This document shows positions 1-12,690 of a stretch of 64,000 bases of DNA, piece after piece. The DNA comes from Capronia americana (Eukaryota; Ascomycota; Eurotiomycetes; Chaetothyriales; Herpotrichiellaceae): contig JADWQD010000005.1 in the NCBI GenBank assembly GCA_016110215.1, forward strand, positions 1,488,001 through 1,552,000, given 5' to 3'. Position numbers and translations under genes: made by a program. The notes under the pieces are model-generated. The model was not told the origin of the DNA. It did no database searches and saw only the letters and a program-made list of their open reading frames with translations. Position 1 is the stretch's first letter. Each line of letters opens with the position of its first letter.

Positions 1-1885
1 CCGAACCCTACCTCCGTCTTCCCTTGGCTCCACGGCCTTCACCCAGAGAACCATATCCAGCTAGCCTTTTTTGTGGCTAGGAAGAAGTCGCTACGGAGGA
101 CTCCCAAATGCCTGCGAGGTATTACCATCATAAAAGCAGGAGGGGACTTGAGCCGCGCGCGCATAAAGGGAGCCCTAGCCCCAGATGAAATCCTCAACTT
201 GTCCGAGAGCAATGGTCGAGGATTCGTCGAGTGCGATCCTCGAGAAGGCTTCTCCGTTCGCAACTTCCACATCCAGGCGGCGAAAATGGCACTCGTCTCG
301 GATATCATTATATATGGCGATGAAGACACAGATCATCGCATCATCAAGTCCGTGGCCGAGCGGACAGCCGCTGTACAGAGGAAATGGCGCAAGGAGCTGG
401 AGAATGCCGGACAATGTCCCGAGACATTCAATACCTTCGTGTTAACACAGTCGTTTGAAGATTTCGAGCAGGAACATCCAGAGCTAGTCGCGATTGACTC
501 TCAAGGACGATACACCGACCACACCCTTGACTTCCTGCAACAGGAGAGAAGGGAGATGTGTGCCATGTCCAGGGCGACGGAGATCTCTCACGGTGTTTTC
601 CAGGGACCTTCACCTGGGCCGTTCACCGATCCCCCCTCGCTCCTCGACGACCCGGCTTACGACCTATGCGTCGAAGCTAGTGATCACGCCTCGCTCCCGG
701 ACGAGAAGCTTCTCGCGGCGAAACGAAAACAGCTCGAAGAGCGAGAACCTGACGAAGAACCCGTTCATCTCGCCTTTCCGAGCTCAGGCAGCATTCTGCC
801 ACCCTCATGGTCCCAAGGCGAAGTGGACGGCATTTTGCGCATGTGCAAATGGCTCTACGAGCTTACCCATGCGATGAAGCCTGCTAGCAAAGCCACGGAT
901 GAAGACGGCGACATTCAGATGACTGAATTCATGCCTCGACCACGTCGTGTGCTCTTACATTGTGCTGATGGGTATACCGAGACATCCATGCTCGCGGTCG
1001 CTTATTTCATGTACGCCGAGGGCGTGCACATGCATGATGCGTGGATTCGACTGCACTGTGAAAAGCAAAGAAATTTCTTCGCTTATCCCTCGGACGTGGC
1101 GTTGCTGAATGCTATTCAAGAACGCATCTTGAGGGAATCCCCGGCCGCTGACTCGTCAAAGATATCCTCGATTGAATCACCCTCATGGCTAGCCAAACTG
1201 GATGGTAGTCTGCCTAGCAGGATTCTACCATACATGTACCTGGGTAATCTGACACACGCCAATAATCCGGAAATGCTCAAGTTGCTGGGCATCCGGCGGA
1301 TCCTGAGCGTTGGGGAGCCGGTATCGTGGACAGAAGAGCAGGTCAAAGATTGGGGGAGGGAGAATCTGCTCATGGTTGACCGAGTGCAGGATAATGGGAT
1401 CGACGAGTTGACGCTCGAGATGGAGCGGTGTCTGGAGTTTATTGGTAAGTTGTACACTTTGCTCTGGAGTCACTCAGCATACCGGACCTTCTCTGAAAGA
1501 CAGGTACTAATCAATATCTAGGACGAGGCAAATCCGACGGCACAGCAACTTTGGTACACTGCCGCGTCGGTGTTTCCCGCTCTGCAACAATCTGCATCGC
1601 AGAGGTCATGTCTTCCCAAGGGCTAAGTTTTCCTCGTGCATAGTTAGTTCTATCTCCTCCCCTTTCCCTGACGTCCAGTCATGAACTAACATCTGTTCAA
1701 GCTGCTTTGTCCGTGCCCGCCGCCTGAACGTGATCATCCAACCGCATCTGCGCTTCGTGTACGAGTTGATGAAATTCGACGAGCAGCAGCAGGAGAAGCG
1801 CGGAGCAAAGTTATACAGGGAGTTGGAATGGGCGACGGTGGCGAGAGAAATTGCCGCCATGAATAGGCCTTATGCACGGTCGTGA
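1..1885 (+). CDS. pps1: Pps1-type dual-specificity protein phosphatase, 5' end cut by the window
   Basis: Dual-specificity phosphatase of the fungal Pps1 family, which dephosphorylates phospho-Tyr/Ser/Thr; yeast PPS1 is linked to cell-cycle control. The frame is open from base 1, so the N-terminus lies upstream. Exons: <1..1444, 1522..1642, 1702..1885. The donor at 1445 is GTAAGT and the donor at 1643 is GTTAGT, with a CTAAC branch site before the second acceptor. The catalytic signature HCRVGVSRS (HCx5RS), with the nucleophilic Cys and phosphate-binding Arg, is encoded in the second visible exon and follows a DSP fold that begins near SRILPYMYLGNL. The first visible exon carries the long Pps1-specific N-terminal region, with a second phosphatase-like segment (LLHCADGYTETS) that lacks the Arg of the signature. 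The 3' end converges on ppm2. I am confident of the family; the substrate is unknown. Confidence 0.88.
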
Positions 1886-2812
1886 AAGATCAACGTCTGT
1901 ATGTATCAGCAGGAGCCTGGCCTCTCCGCATCTTCCCACCGATGCGAAGGTTGGAGACCCTCGTGCTCAGCTTTTCACTTGCAGGGCGGTGCGCCAGACA
2001 ATACGCTCTTGAGCGATGTTTTGAATTGCAGGGCGGCGTGGGCTTCGAGGCATATGAAGGCGGCCTTGGTGTCGTTGTACGCTACTGCTGTACCACGAGC
2101 CGATGAGATGATGAATTACGAACCACAGGATATCACGGATTGGACATGACGGGGGGACACATGCAGGATGACCAGTGAACAAACTCAGGGGGGCACAACG
2201 TATATCTAGCGGGGAAAGGCAAGGGCATGGAGGAGTTCCTTAACGCCCATGCTTGGGTGGACGTTTCGGCCTGGACGCCGTGACGGATCCGGACTTGAGA
2301 AGCCAGCTGCTGGCTGCTTCTTGCAGCTGTTTTGACGCTCGGGACGGGGGACGGGTCTTGATCGCTTCAGGACACTTAACAACCCGGGATAGGGAGGGAC
2401 CATGTATGCTGGGTGCGCCAACACGTTCTGTGCTGGCAGCGCAATGGCATCTGCAGAGGTATTTGGAAACCTTGCTTGATCACACGTATAATGATGAATA
2501 CAATGTCTATGAAGTTCTGTGATGTTTGCATGTACGTGATGTTTCTCGCTGCTCTCTATTCCTGCTCTTGTTAGTCCATCTTCCCGCGTTTAGCGTTCGT
2601 CGGATATACTACACTACTCACGCCCGTAGCCATGTACTTACATGCTCCTGGTATATCGGTGGTCTGTTCTGGGTCTCCCTCACGCCCTTGCCGTATATAG
2701 CTGGGGAGTCGTCGCAACAGATCCCTCTTCACGCTCAGTCCGCGCTCCCCTTCAACCAACCGACCAACCGACCAACTACCCAATCAACTAGTTATGTACC
2801 AATACGGCGGAC
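1886..2812. other. Convergent intergenic region between pps1 and ppm2
   Basis: About 930 bp between two convergent 3' ends. It holds only short open frames (for example 2253-2522, +) with no recognisable protein signature. An 8-bp CCAACCGA-like direct repeat occurs near 2755-2780. It presumably contains both 3' UTRs and polyadenylation signals. Confidence 0.5.
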
Positions 2813-5800
2813 TCACAGCTTCTCCGCCCGCTCCAGTAACTCCCCTGCCAACCTCTCGAGGTAAGCCTTGACCATGTCTCTGGGTATGGTGCCCATGTCT
2901 GGTCCTACCACCTCGCAGGACTCTCCGGTGTCAGCCGCGGCGGTATCAGCAGCGGTGGCTTCTCCGCCGTTTCCCTTCCCCCTCCCTTTCTGTTTCGGCG
3001 CCGGCGGGGAAGTGGTCTGGAAGCGACGGATGATTTTGTCGATGTCGCGACGGCCGTCTTCGTACGCGGCGAGGTCGCGGTTGCCGTAGACGTCCCGGCC
3101 CGTGGCGTACTTGTGCGGTGAGAGCGTGCGGAAGAAGATGTTCAAGGCGATATTGATTCTTGAAGAGGCCGGGTCATTGTCACTCGCGGGAGTTGTGTCG
3201 GGATTGGGCGCGGAGTGGGAGTTTTCTGTTGAGTCCGAGGTCGAGACAGAGGCTGAGGCTGAGGCTGAGACTGAGACCGAATCTGGGGTTGTGAGGTGGT
3301 TCGATGTAGACTGTGTTGTCTCACTTGGTTGCGGTGTGCCTGTATGGGCCCATAGTGGAGGGATGTACAATGCCTCACCGGGCCTCAGGATAGCGACATG
3401 AGGATGCGTGTTTGGGACGTGGCGCACGGCGTCTTCTCCCGTGCTATTTCTTCCGGTTGTCTGGAAGATATCAATGGTTGACGAAGTTGACCCTGATGGG
3501 AAGGATAGGTACTTCAGATCACTCGGTGGGAAGAGGATCAACTTCCGAGTGCCGCGGATCTGGAACAACACGTTGGCCATGACGTCGTAATGGAGCCACA
3601 TGTTCACGTTGGAGCTGATTCGAAGAGGGCTGCTGTGTTGGTGGTCTTTGACGAAGGATAACGAAGCAGGGAGGTGAAAATCTCCTGAAATCTCGGGCCA
3701 GTCATTGGTGAAGTCGGCAGGCGCTGTGGTTGGATTGGTGCTGGAGATGGAGCGGAGATACATGTGTGCAGACGGGCTGGATCGGAGATGGTTGATGAAC
3801 TTGTGGAAGGAGATGGGTTTGTAGATGAAGTCTTTGCGTTGGAAATTCATAGTTCGACTTTGCGCTGCATGAACAACGACTGCCTTCGAGGGCGGGATCT
3901 TCGCCAAAAGGTAAGATGGCGTCCATTGGGATAAGCACGGACCTAAGTCCAGGGCTGCAATTACCCTGGGGACACCGTCCTGCAGGATGCGGATGAAGTC
4001 GTGACTGGTGTATGTGTTGACATGCTCGACCGAGGTCAAATCTGTGGCAACTGAACAGCCGTTGTCTATGTTTTGCTGCGATGGCGGAGCGGGCGGCGCT
4101 GCTTCAGGCTTCATCATAGCCCAGCGCGAACTGGGACCTGCTTCGCGATCGTGCAGTAGCCAACAGCCAGGATTCCAATAAGCACCGAAGCTGAAACAAG
4201 TTGCTCCTCCCCCTACAATGAGGGTCGTCGATTCCGCCGTATAATGGGTGGAGTGTCCGATCAAGAAAGGTCGAGGGACGGTCGGATCGATCCTAGGCAG
4301 GACGCATGCGACTCTCAGCTCCATTTCCTTTTCATAGTCGTTGAACGCGGAGAAGCTGCCAACGATGGAGAGTATCTCATAGTCTCTTGGGATGCAGCCA
4401 TGCTTTGCGATTCCGCCAATAAGCAGGACCTCGTCCCTGATGACGCTGAACGATGCCCCGAAGCGATTCAACCAAGGCCAGATGCCAGCGGAAGCATCGA
4501 GTGCGGTAGAAGTCTTGAAATGGATTCCCATCACCTTGTTGTCTCGTATGATCAACCGCCACTTCCAGAGGCCTTGACAGACAACTCCATCTTGACGCAT
4601 ACCGCCCATCAGCAGACCGTGGTTGAACCCCAGGCGCATGAATGATGCTCCAAACCGCGGCATGGGATCATCTTTGGTATTGCGGAGCGCTTGCCATCCA
4701 TTATGTCTGTCCCATAACAAGGTGTCAATAGCGATCTTTTGGTCTGAAGTTTTGCCACCGTAGACTACCACGCCATACTGATCGTGCGGGAGTACCACGG
4801 CCGCAGTTCGGTGTCGGAAGCGAGGTTCTGGAAGATCATGGACTCTTTCCCATTTTCCCCCAATTTGCAACCAGCAATCCTTCAGAGGAGCAGTAGGCGA
4901 CGTCCGTCCGCCCACGAGAAGGTTCATTTCCAGCTTAGCACCAAAGCTTGTGATCGTGTGGCAGCATCGAGCCGCGATATTTTCAGGGGGTACTGCAGGG
5001 TACGGCATTGCAGAGTTCGCAAAGGTATAGACAGAAGTGGTCGACAGCCGACCCTTTAGACCTACCCCACCATGTAAACCCAGAGCGTCTTGCTCAGGGA
5101 TCTTGTAGGCTGAGGCATGATGCGTTCTCCCCTCTTTTTCGGGGATCGCAGAATACGTGTATGCGAACCATTGAGTGTTATCTCGATGTGGAGAGACTGT
5201 TCTTGTCGATAGGTCCGATGCTAAGCTGTCAATGGAAGTTCTTCTCGAGCCCCTCTGTTGGTCTGGAATCAGGGGCTCAAGCCCTGTTTGCGCCACGAGA
5301 AGGCAGTAATGTGACCCAAATAGAGCGAACTCTTCCCTATTCGCGACATTCAGTCAGAGGGATAAGGCAATCTTACAGGCCACTTACCATTCGTCGAATG
5401 CCTCGACCTCATCCAGCGACATTCTTACAGACGGGGACAGGAACCTTGGGTCCGCCCACAGCTCCCATAGATTCTGAATGTTGACATGAGTGAATCCTGC
5501 GTCTTGGAAGCGAAGCGTCTGAGTATGACATCCCGGGTATTCAAGTACAGACCGAAGCGGCGTGCCGAGATTGGCGAAATGCTTCAGCATGGTCGCAGTG
5601 AAGGCGTTGTCCGGCCGATCCGGAGACTGTTGTTCCAACAAGCAGAACGTCACATCTGAGCTCATCAGCCACTCTTCATCAAGCTGAAGAATTGAACTTA
5701 CCAGGGGACAAAGTGGTAGTCCATCGTATCAAGGCATCGGCGTCTTGAGTAGACATGTATGTGATGCTCACCTCGGCGATACAAAGAACGAGGCATTGAT

Positions 5801-6474
5801 CAACGTCGACAACAGAACTGATCAACCGCTTGAGTTTTGTCAAGTTCCGCAGGTCACACCCAATCCCGCTGTACTCGACCGAGTCAAAAACGACTCCTTT
5901 CTCCAGTCCAGGATCCGTTGGCATGGAAAGCATATCTTTCATCTGGGGTGTGTGTTTAATGATCTCACGTTTGGTGATCATCAACGCCTCGAAATCCACA
6001 TCGACGAACTTAGTGTTGTTGCATAACTCTTTGTGATGGGCCATCCATGAAAACGGCAGCGGGTCACTGGACTACCACGTCAGATCTAGGCAAGCAGGAC
6101 AAGGACGCCAGACACCCTTACTCACTAGCCGCAACCCAGGTTGATGATGACTTTCTTCTGCTCAGACTCCCTTTCAAGAAACTGCCTGACCACCCAATCA
6201 ATGGCTCTCATGCGAAGCCAGTATCCTCTGTTGATAGTGGGAGATCTGCGTACGGGTTTCCGGACGAAATAGCGGTAGAAATGCGGCTGGGGCAGATAGA
6301 GCTTCTCTACACTTCGCTTGGAAACAATACTGCTATTGTTCGTCTACAGGGATCGATTAGCGAGGAATGTTGAAGAGACGACGAGCGACTTACGCCCATA
6401 ATGAGGCCAGCATTCTTCTCCATGGGTAATTCGTCGTTGAGGGAGTCATCCCGGGGCTGCATCGGAGACGCCAT
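2813..6474 (-). CDS. ppm2: tRNA wybutosine-synthesizing protein 4 (TYW4/Ppm2): methyltransferase, kelch-like and JmjC/cupin domains
   Basis: Last enzyme of wybutosine synthesis at position 37 of tRNA-Phe: SAM-dependent methylation and methoxycarbonylation of yW-72. Exons in transcript order: 6474..6394, 6343..6126, 6066..5702, 5655..5388, 5336..2813, giving 1151 aa; phases are consistent throughout. Residues about 30-330 are a leucine-carboxyl-methyltransferase fold, with the SAM loop NLGCGYDPLPF crossing an exon junction and the family motif DVDFEALM. Residues about 425-700 are kelch-like, with repeated LLVGG/VVYGG/LLIGG strands. Residues about 800-1050 are a JmjC/cupin_8 domain with WLHYDV (His and Asp metal ligands) and a distal WAHTG His. 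A Ser/Ala/Val/Thr-rich low-complexity insertion of about 50 residues (about 980-1035) interrupts the cupin domain. The gene is divergent from tap42. Confidence 0.9.
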
Positions 6475-7022
6475 TCTGATTTCCCGGGCAGTCCGGAATG
6501 GTTCTGGTAGTAGAGGGGGACGAAGGATGAGAGAAGAAATAGGTATCGAAAAAAGTATCAGAGCACAAATGAGGCATGTGAGAACAAATGTTGAACCCGA
6601 CAGCTGACTGCGGGGGCACCACCACGTGGACTATTTTTCTCTGATCTCCTTGTTCTTCAGCTCCCTTTTCTCAATTCGAGAACTGATGTTGCCTCCTCGC
6701 AGTTCCATAAGCATCTTTTTATCTGTCTTCAGACGATGACTCAATCGCGTCCAATATAAGGCTTGGCACTGAGTCGGCCCTGATTGGTCGCCGCGGAAGC
6801 GTCTTCTTCTTTTGCCCGATTACTAAACTAGAAGTTTGAAGTGCGCGCTCAGTGAACGCTTCCAGTTAACAAGTACTTGTAGTGAAGTTGCCGAAGAGGA
6901 AGGAAAGTTCTAGCATCAGACAGCGTATCTGTGAGGTGATTTGCCACCGGACTTAATCTACCTTCTCTGTCTTTTTGAGGGAGAGAACGAAGTGGAACAG
7001 GCCTCGACCCATCGTGCACACC
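6475..7022. promoter_or_regulatory. Divergent promoter ppm2 / tap42
   Basis: A 548-bp interval between the start codons of ppm2 (-) and tap42 (+). It holds a CACGTG E-box at 6623-6628 and an inverted CCAAT (ATTGG) near 6782. No gene is seen. Confidence 0.5.
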
Positions 7023-8194
7023 ATGGCTGGAGAATCTGAACCGTCCCTAAGCGCGTTGTTCAAGCAAGCGAAGGATCAGCAAGATGATCTGGAAAGCCTC
7101 GATCCGCGGACTGTGCAATTCAAAGACACCCTCCAGTCTATCATTCATAGCCTCGAGCTATGCCGGCAGTTGATCCAACAGTTATCATTATTCAGCACGA
7201 ATGAAGAAGTGGAGGATATCTCAACTCAGGATCTGCAGTATACGGGTCTCCATCTTATGTGGGACGTTCCATCGCTGACCCGAAGTGCAGGTATTTGACG
7301 GTTGATTCTCTCCTTGCGGAGACCAAAATCAAAGCGTATGGCGCTGACAGGTTATCTTCGTTGCGGGAGGCCGGGGAGTTGTTCGAACAATTCTTGACCC
7401 GACTAGACCAATATAGCCTGTTAGCCGCCTCCGATCGAGAGCTTTATGAGCGATATCTTGAACAGAAAAGTTCATTCAGGATAGCCGAGACAAACAGTGC
7501 GGAGGAGAAACGGAAGGTCAAAATTGCGCGCTTCCAAAACGAAAAGGCCTTGAAACAGAAACTTCAGGTCTGTGCATCTCTATGCCTGGTGGCAGAGGAA
7601 CCTTGCTGACCTTGACAGTATCTGAGAAACGAATCACAAAAGGCAAATGTTGACGACGAAACCATCCGGAGCCTGCATCTCGCCGATATAGCGCTCCGGG
7701 TTAGCAACACATTCTCATCCCTCGATATGATCAGTCAGGAGATGGATATCTTGTCACAAATGCACAACATCGAGCTGATCAGACCCGATCCTGCCCTTCC
7801 AGACCAAAGGGCTCCTACTAGGTCTGGCAACTACTCCGAGCGTCTTGATGGACCCACTACGATGGCGGGACTTGGGAGGAAAGGAGGTCCCTTACTGAGT
7901 CCTAGCGGGAAACCTCTTCAGCCATTTACCCTGACAGACAAGCGTACCCAGCTACGACAAGGGGTATTTAGGCCTGACCACAGCCTTCCCACGATGAGTA
8001 TCGACGAGTATCTTGACGAAGAACGGCGCAGAGGAGGCATCATTGATGGTGGAGGGAACGCGGATGCACCTCAGCCCGAGCCTGACGAGGACAATATGGA
8101 CGCGGTTGATGCTGCCACGATGAAAGCAAGAGAATGGGATGAGTTCGTCGAAGCAAATCCCAAGGGTGCTGGGAACACCTTGAATCGCGGATAA
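7023..8194 (+). CDS. tap42: TAP42-like PP2A phosphatase-associated protein
   Basis: Tap42/alpha4 family: it binds catalytic subunits of PP2A-type phosphatases in the cytosol and acts downstream of TOR. Exons 7023..7237, 7291..7567, 7619..8194, giving 355 aa. Intron 1 begins GTATAC and intron 2 GTCTGT; both have CTGAC-like branch sites. The N-terminal two thirds are alpha-helical and charged, as in the family (SLREAGELFEQFL, ELYERYLEQ). The C-terminus carries the conserved stretch around PFTLTDKRTQLRQGVF, the MSIDEYLDEE motif and an acidic tail with EPDEDNMDAV. The ATG at 7023 is chosen because it opens directly into the conserved N-terminal helix. The 3' end converges on hem3 with only 148 bp between stops. 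Confidence 0.88.
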
Positions 8195-8342
8195 TTCGGA
8201 AGTCCACTTCCCAATTTCTCTCACTGGCGACTTCTGTCAACCTCTGGAGGCGAGGTTGCAGCAGTTCATTTCCTGCCACAGTTGGAGTGTATGTCCCGGA
8301 CAACTTCCCTGTGTCGCTTTGGGAATAGTGAAGGTCTGTAAT

Positions 8343-9466
8343 TCATTTCTCTTCCAGATCGGCGATAGTAGTTGGTCGCTTCTCTTTGATCTCGGCAAGG
8401 ATTTTGTCTGCACCTCTGCGAAGCAGTTCCGAAGCGGCGTTGACTCCGAACAATTCTGCCTCTTCTTTGCTCTGCACAACCTGTATCATCTCGACGTCCG
8501 CCTTCTCCTTGCCGTCGGTGCTGACAACAATGGCTTTCAATTGAAGTGCATTGTGGTTATTTTCACCTTCTGTCCATACGGTCTCAACGCCTAGCGGGGC
8601 ACTACAACCTCCTTCCAAGGTCCTCAGAAGGCTTCGTTCAGCTGCTGTAGCGAGATATGTCTGTTGATGATTGATCAAGCTGAGCATGCTCTGTACCCGA
8701 TGGTCCGATGCCCTATTCTCAATGCCGATAGCACCCTGTCCAACCGCATGTAGCATTCCGCCGTTCCCGGAATCTAGGTACTGGGTAATGCGATCGCCGA
8801 GGTCGAGCCGGAGGAGTCCAGCAGCCGCCAGAATTAATGCGTCGAAGGGTCCGTCTGCGGCATCAAGTTTTGCCAATCGGGTGGGTACATTGCCTCTGAC
8901 ATCCACAACCTTCAGATGTGGGTGCTTCAGTGCAATCTGTGCAGTACGGCGGATTGACGAGGTCCCTATCACTGAGCCTGCAGGGAGGTCCTGGATGTTG
9001 CAGGCTTTTCTGCCGGCTTTGAGAACAAAAGCGTCTCTTGGATCTTCACGGGCCACCACGGCTCCTATTTCACAGCCTGGGGGCAGTTGCGTTGGGACGT
9101 CTGCAAGTCGTCAGCCTAGTTCTACAGGTCCAATGCCGAGAATGCAAGAGACAGACCTTTGAGTGAATGGACCAGGAAATCCAATTGTCCCTCAACCATG
9201 AGAGTCTCAAGTTCATGGGTCCACAAATTCTTCACTGGCATGTCTTTGAAAGGCGTGAGTTTGTCGACGTCTCCGGCCGCTGTGTCTCGAGCCTTGATCG
9301 CGTAGCTGTTCTCCGGACATGTGGCTGCTAGAGCCTTCAACACAATTTCCGCCTGCACGAGCGCCAGTTTGGATTTTCTGCTGCCCACGTTGAATGTGGC
9401 TTTTGAACTGGAGCCATCAGAGTTGACCGACACATTCTCTCCTGAGGCCACTGCTTGGGCCGCCAT
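8343..9466 (-). CDS. hem3: Hydroxymethylbilane synthase (porphobilinogen deaminase)
   Basis: Polymerises four porphobilinogen molecules to hydroxymethylbilane in heme biosynthesis (cytosol). Exons 9466..9157 and 9100..8343, giving 355 aa, close to the family's usual size. Visible signatures: NVGSRKSKLALVQ near the start, the substrate-binding stretch around GTSSIRRTAQ, VDVRGNVPTRL, and EGGCSAPLG containing the Cys that carries the dipyrromethane cofactor. The first 24 or so residues before the core are low-complexity (Ser-rich) and may be a fungal extension. The gene is divergent from the peroxisomal lon gene, with 357 bp between start codons including a CACGTG E-box. Confidence 0.95.
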
Positions 9467-9823
9467 TCTTGTTTCTTCTTGCCCTCTTCGTGTCTGAAGT
9501 GATTGCCCGGAATTCTCCAGAAAATTGAAAGTTCAAGATACGGCTTAAAGTGGTTAGCGGCTCTATTATTGTCACGTGCCTTGTCAATCACTTCCGCTTG
9601 CCGGACCTCGGCTTGCGGAGGTCGATGATAACCGTCGTCGCCTGCATCGGTGCGTCCAGCAACTTCCATGACACCATTCAGGTAACTTGACGATGCCCTT
9701 GCTCCCGAATCAGTAATCCTCCAATCCGAACTTCGACAACCCCAGAGTCCACATAAACACCTGCGGCTCCCCGCCTCCCTCTCTTTTCGACCATCACTCT
9801 TACCGTGACCTATACCATCTATC
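9467..9823. promoter_or_regulatory. Divergent promoter hem3 / peroxisomal lon
   Basis: 357 bp between the two start codons. CACGTG lies at 9573-9578, about 107 bp from the hem3 ATG. No other element was recognised. Confidence 0.5.
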
Positions 9824-12690
9824 ATGGGTTACACAGCAAAGGCGACGATTCCCCTCATCCCTCTGGCGAAAGACGCCGTTCTTTTGCCGGGAGTCACTCT
9901 CCGCATACCGGTGTCTAATCGTGCGGACATCCCCCTGCTCCTGTCGTCAGCGTTCCAACGCGCCACCAAGTCCAGAACAGGGTCGGCCCAGTTGCCAATA
10001 GGCTGCGTGCCGTTGAACTCGCCCTTTCTGAGCCCCGACGGCAAGGAATTGTTGGATAGTTCTGCGAAAGAGAGCAGCCGCGACTATGACACTGCGGATG
10101 TTGATCCGGGCAAGGCAAGAAAGCAGGATCTATACGGATATGGCACGCTTGCAAAGATAATCGGTGTCCAAGGCAATTCCAATGCCGACCCGTATCTCCT
10201 GGTGGAGGGTATCCAGAGGTTTAAGATCGACAAGATCCGACACGAAAGGCCGCATTTCGAGGCTGAGGTCACCTTCTACGAGGATGAAGTGCCCGACCTC
10301 AATGACGGAGACCTCCGTGCGAGCTTCACCCGATTGAAGCAACGGTCACGCGAGCTTCTGACGCTTCTCCGACTTTCATCACTTTTCCGACCCGCCTCGA
10401 TGGTGCTATCCCCTCTGGTCGTCCGCCGCTTCGAATTGTTCATTGCAAAGAAAGACCTTTCGCAGGCCGGACAGTTGGCCGACTTCATGACAGACATTGT
10501 GGAAGCAAGTTTTGAAGAGAAGTTACGGATCCTGAGCACTTTGAATCTGCATGAGAGACTCGAGCGTGTGCTGGCTCTCCTGAATAAGCAGATCGCCGGC
10601 ATTAATGGCAATATCAAGATCACTTCCGTCACATCCACGACCATCCCGGGCAACCTCCCAATCGACATCAACGACTTGAACCAACAGCAGCGGGAAGCAC
10701 TAGCCCGGCGAGCAATGTCCGGATTGAACGGAATGTCGCCACCAGGAGTGCCAGGCATGACCCGGGGCGATGGTGATGAGGACAATGAGGTCAATGAAGT
10801 TGACGAACTTCGAAAGAAGGTCAATGAGGCTGGCTTGTCCCCAGAAGCTCATAAGGTCGCAGAACGTGAACTGCGACGTCTTAAGAAGATGAATCCTGCT
10901 AACGCCGAGTACGGGGTCATCCGCACCTACGTCGAGAACCTGGCTGAAATCCCTTGGACAAAAGTGACGGACGACCATCTCGGCGTCGAAACTCTTAAGC
11001 GCGCCCGCAAGCAACTCGACGACGATCACTATGGCCTCGAGAAAATCAAGAAACGCCTTCTCGAGTATCTCGCAGTCCTAAAGCTCAAGCAATCCGTCAA
11101 TGCCGACGTCGACCAACAGATTGCGCGCCTGACTAAGCAACTCACTCCTAACAACACCGAAGACAGCAAAGACATCGAGCAAATCCCTGACGAGGAGCGT
11201 GATGCTGCCACTGCGAAACTCCACATTCTCAAATCCAAGCGCATGGTGGACAAGTCTCCCATCTTGCTCTTGGTTGGCCCACCGGGAACAGGCAAAACTT
11301 CGCTCGCCAAATCTATCGCTCTGTCCTTGGGGAGGAAATTCCACCGTATCTCTCTGGGCGGCGTCCGCGACGAGGCTGAAATCCGCGGCCACAGACGAAC
11401 CTATGTTGCCGCCATGCCTGGCCTTATTGTCTCTGGATTGAAGAAGGTCGGCGTGGCGAACCCAGTCTTCCTGCTCGATGAGATTGATAAGGTATCCTCT
11501 AACAATTTCCACGGTGACCCTTCTGCGGCTATGCTTGAGGTTTTGGATCCGGAGCAGAATCACAGTTTCAACGACCACTACGTGAACATCCCCATTGACC
11601 TCAGCAAAGTTCTCTTCATCGCCACAGCAAACTCTCTCGACACCATCCCGGCGCCGCTGCTTGACCGAATGGAAACAATAAGATTGGCGGGATACACAAC
11701 AGTCGAGAAACGCCACATTGCCAAACAACACCTCATCCCCAAGCAAATCCGGACGAATGGCCTGGGCGATGGTCAAGTCGTCCTCCCCGACGACGTTGTC
11801 GACGCAATCATAACTCAATACACCCGCGAATCAGGGGTGCGGAATCTTGAGAGAGAGATCGGGAGTGTGTGCCGCTTCAAGGCGGTTCAGTACGCTGATT
11901 TGCAAGATGCGAACGAGACATCAAAATACAATCCTGTCGTGAAGCTCGAAGAACTTGAAGAAATTCTCGGCATCGAGCGATTTGAAGAAGAGATCGCCGA
12001 GAAGGTATCCCGACCCGGCGTTGTCACCGGACTAGTGGCCTACTCGAGCGGCGGACAGGGCAGTATTCTATTCATCGAAGTTGCAGATATGCCTGGAAAG
12101 GGCCGCGTCCAACTTACGGGCAAGTTAGGCGATGTGCTCAAGGAAAGCGTCGAGGTGGCTCTCAGTTGGGTGAAGGCTCACAGCTATGACCTCGGCCTTA
12201 CGCATGACAGAGATGAGGATATCATGGAGAAACGCGCGATTCATGTACACTGCCCCGCTGGAGCCGTGCCTAAAGACGGACCGAGCGCGGGATTGGCGCA
12301 TACCGTGGCTCTCATCTCACTCTTCAGCGGCAAAACTGTGCCGCCGACCATTGCGATGACTGGCGAAGTGAGTTTGAGGGGCCGCGTCATGCCCGTCGGC
12401 GGGATCAAGGAGAAGTTAATCGGCGCACACCGCGCCGGAGTCAAGACCGTGTTGTTGCCTGTAGGGAATAAAAAGGATGTTAAGGATGTGCCGGAGGAGG
12501 TGAAACGCGAACTGAGGATTGTGCATGTCAAGTAAGTGGTCCCTTACTAGCCCCCTTTATCGTAATGTGGTGATATGGAGTACTGACGTGTTGTGTTTCT
12601 AGGCACGTCTACGAGGCCCTGAGACATATCTGGCCGGATTCAGCCTGGGCCACGGACCGATATATTGCTGAGGTGGAGAGTCGACTGTAA
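9824..12690 (+). CDS. lon2: Peroxisomal Lon protease (Lon protease homolog 2)
   Basis: ATP-dependent serine protease and chaperone of the peroxisomal matrix. Exons 9824..12531 and 12603..12690, giving 931 aa. Domains in order: Lon N-terminal substrate-binding domain (about 1-270), coiled region, AAA+ module with Walker A GPPGTGKTS and Walker B FLLDEID, then the protease domain with the Ser-Lys dyad motifs KDGPSAG and GGIKEKL. The short second exon encodes the C-terminus, which ends in SRL, a canonical PTS1 peroxisomal import signal. There is no mitochondrial presequence: the protein opens directly with the LON domain (IPLAKDAVLLPG). That separates it from mitochondrial Pim1. Confidence 0.96.

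Noticed and set aside
2253..2522. 89-codon plus-strand frame after pps1
   Set aside because: No recognisable domain; it lies between two convergent 3' ends.
11078..11818. 246-codon minus-strand frame within the Lon gene
   Set aside because: Antisense of the AAA+ domain; the sense protein is unambiguous.
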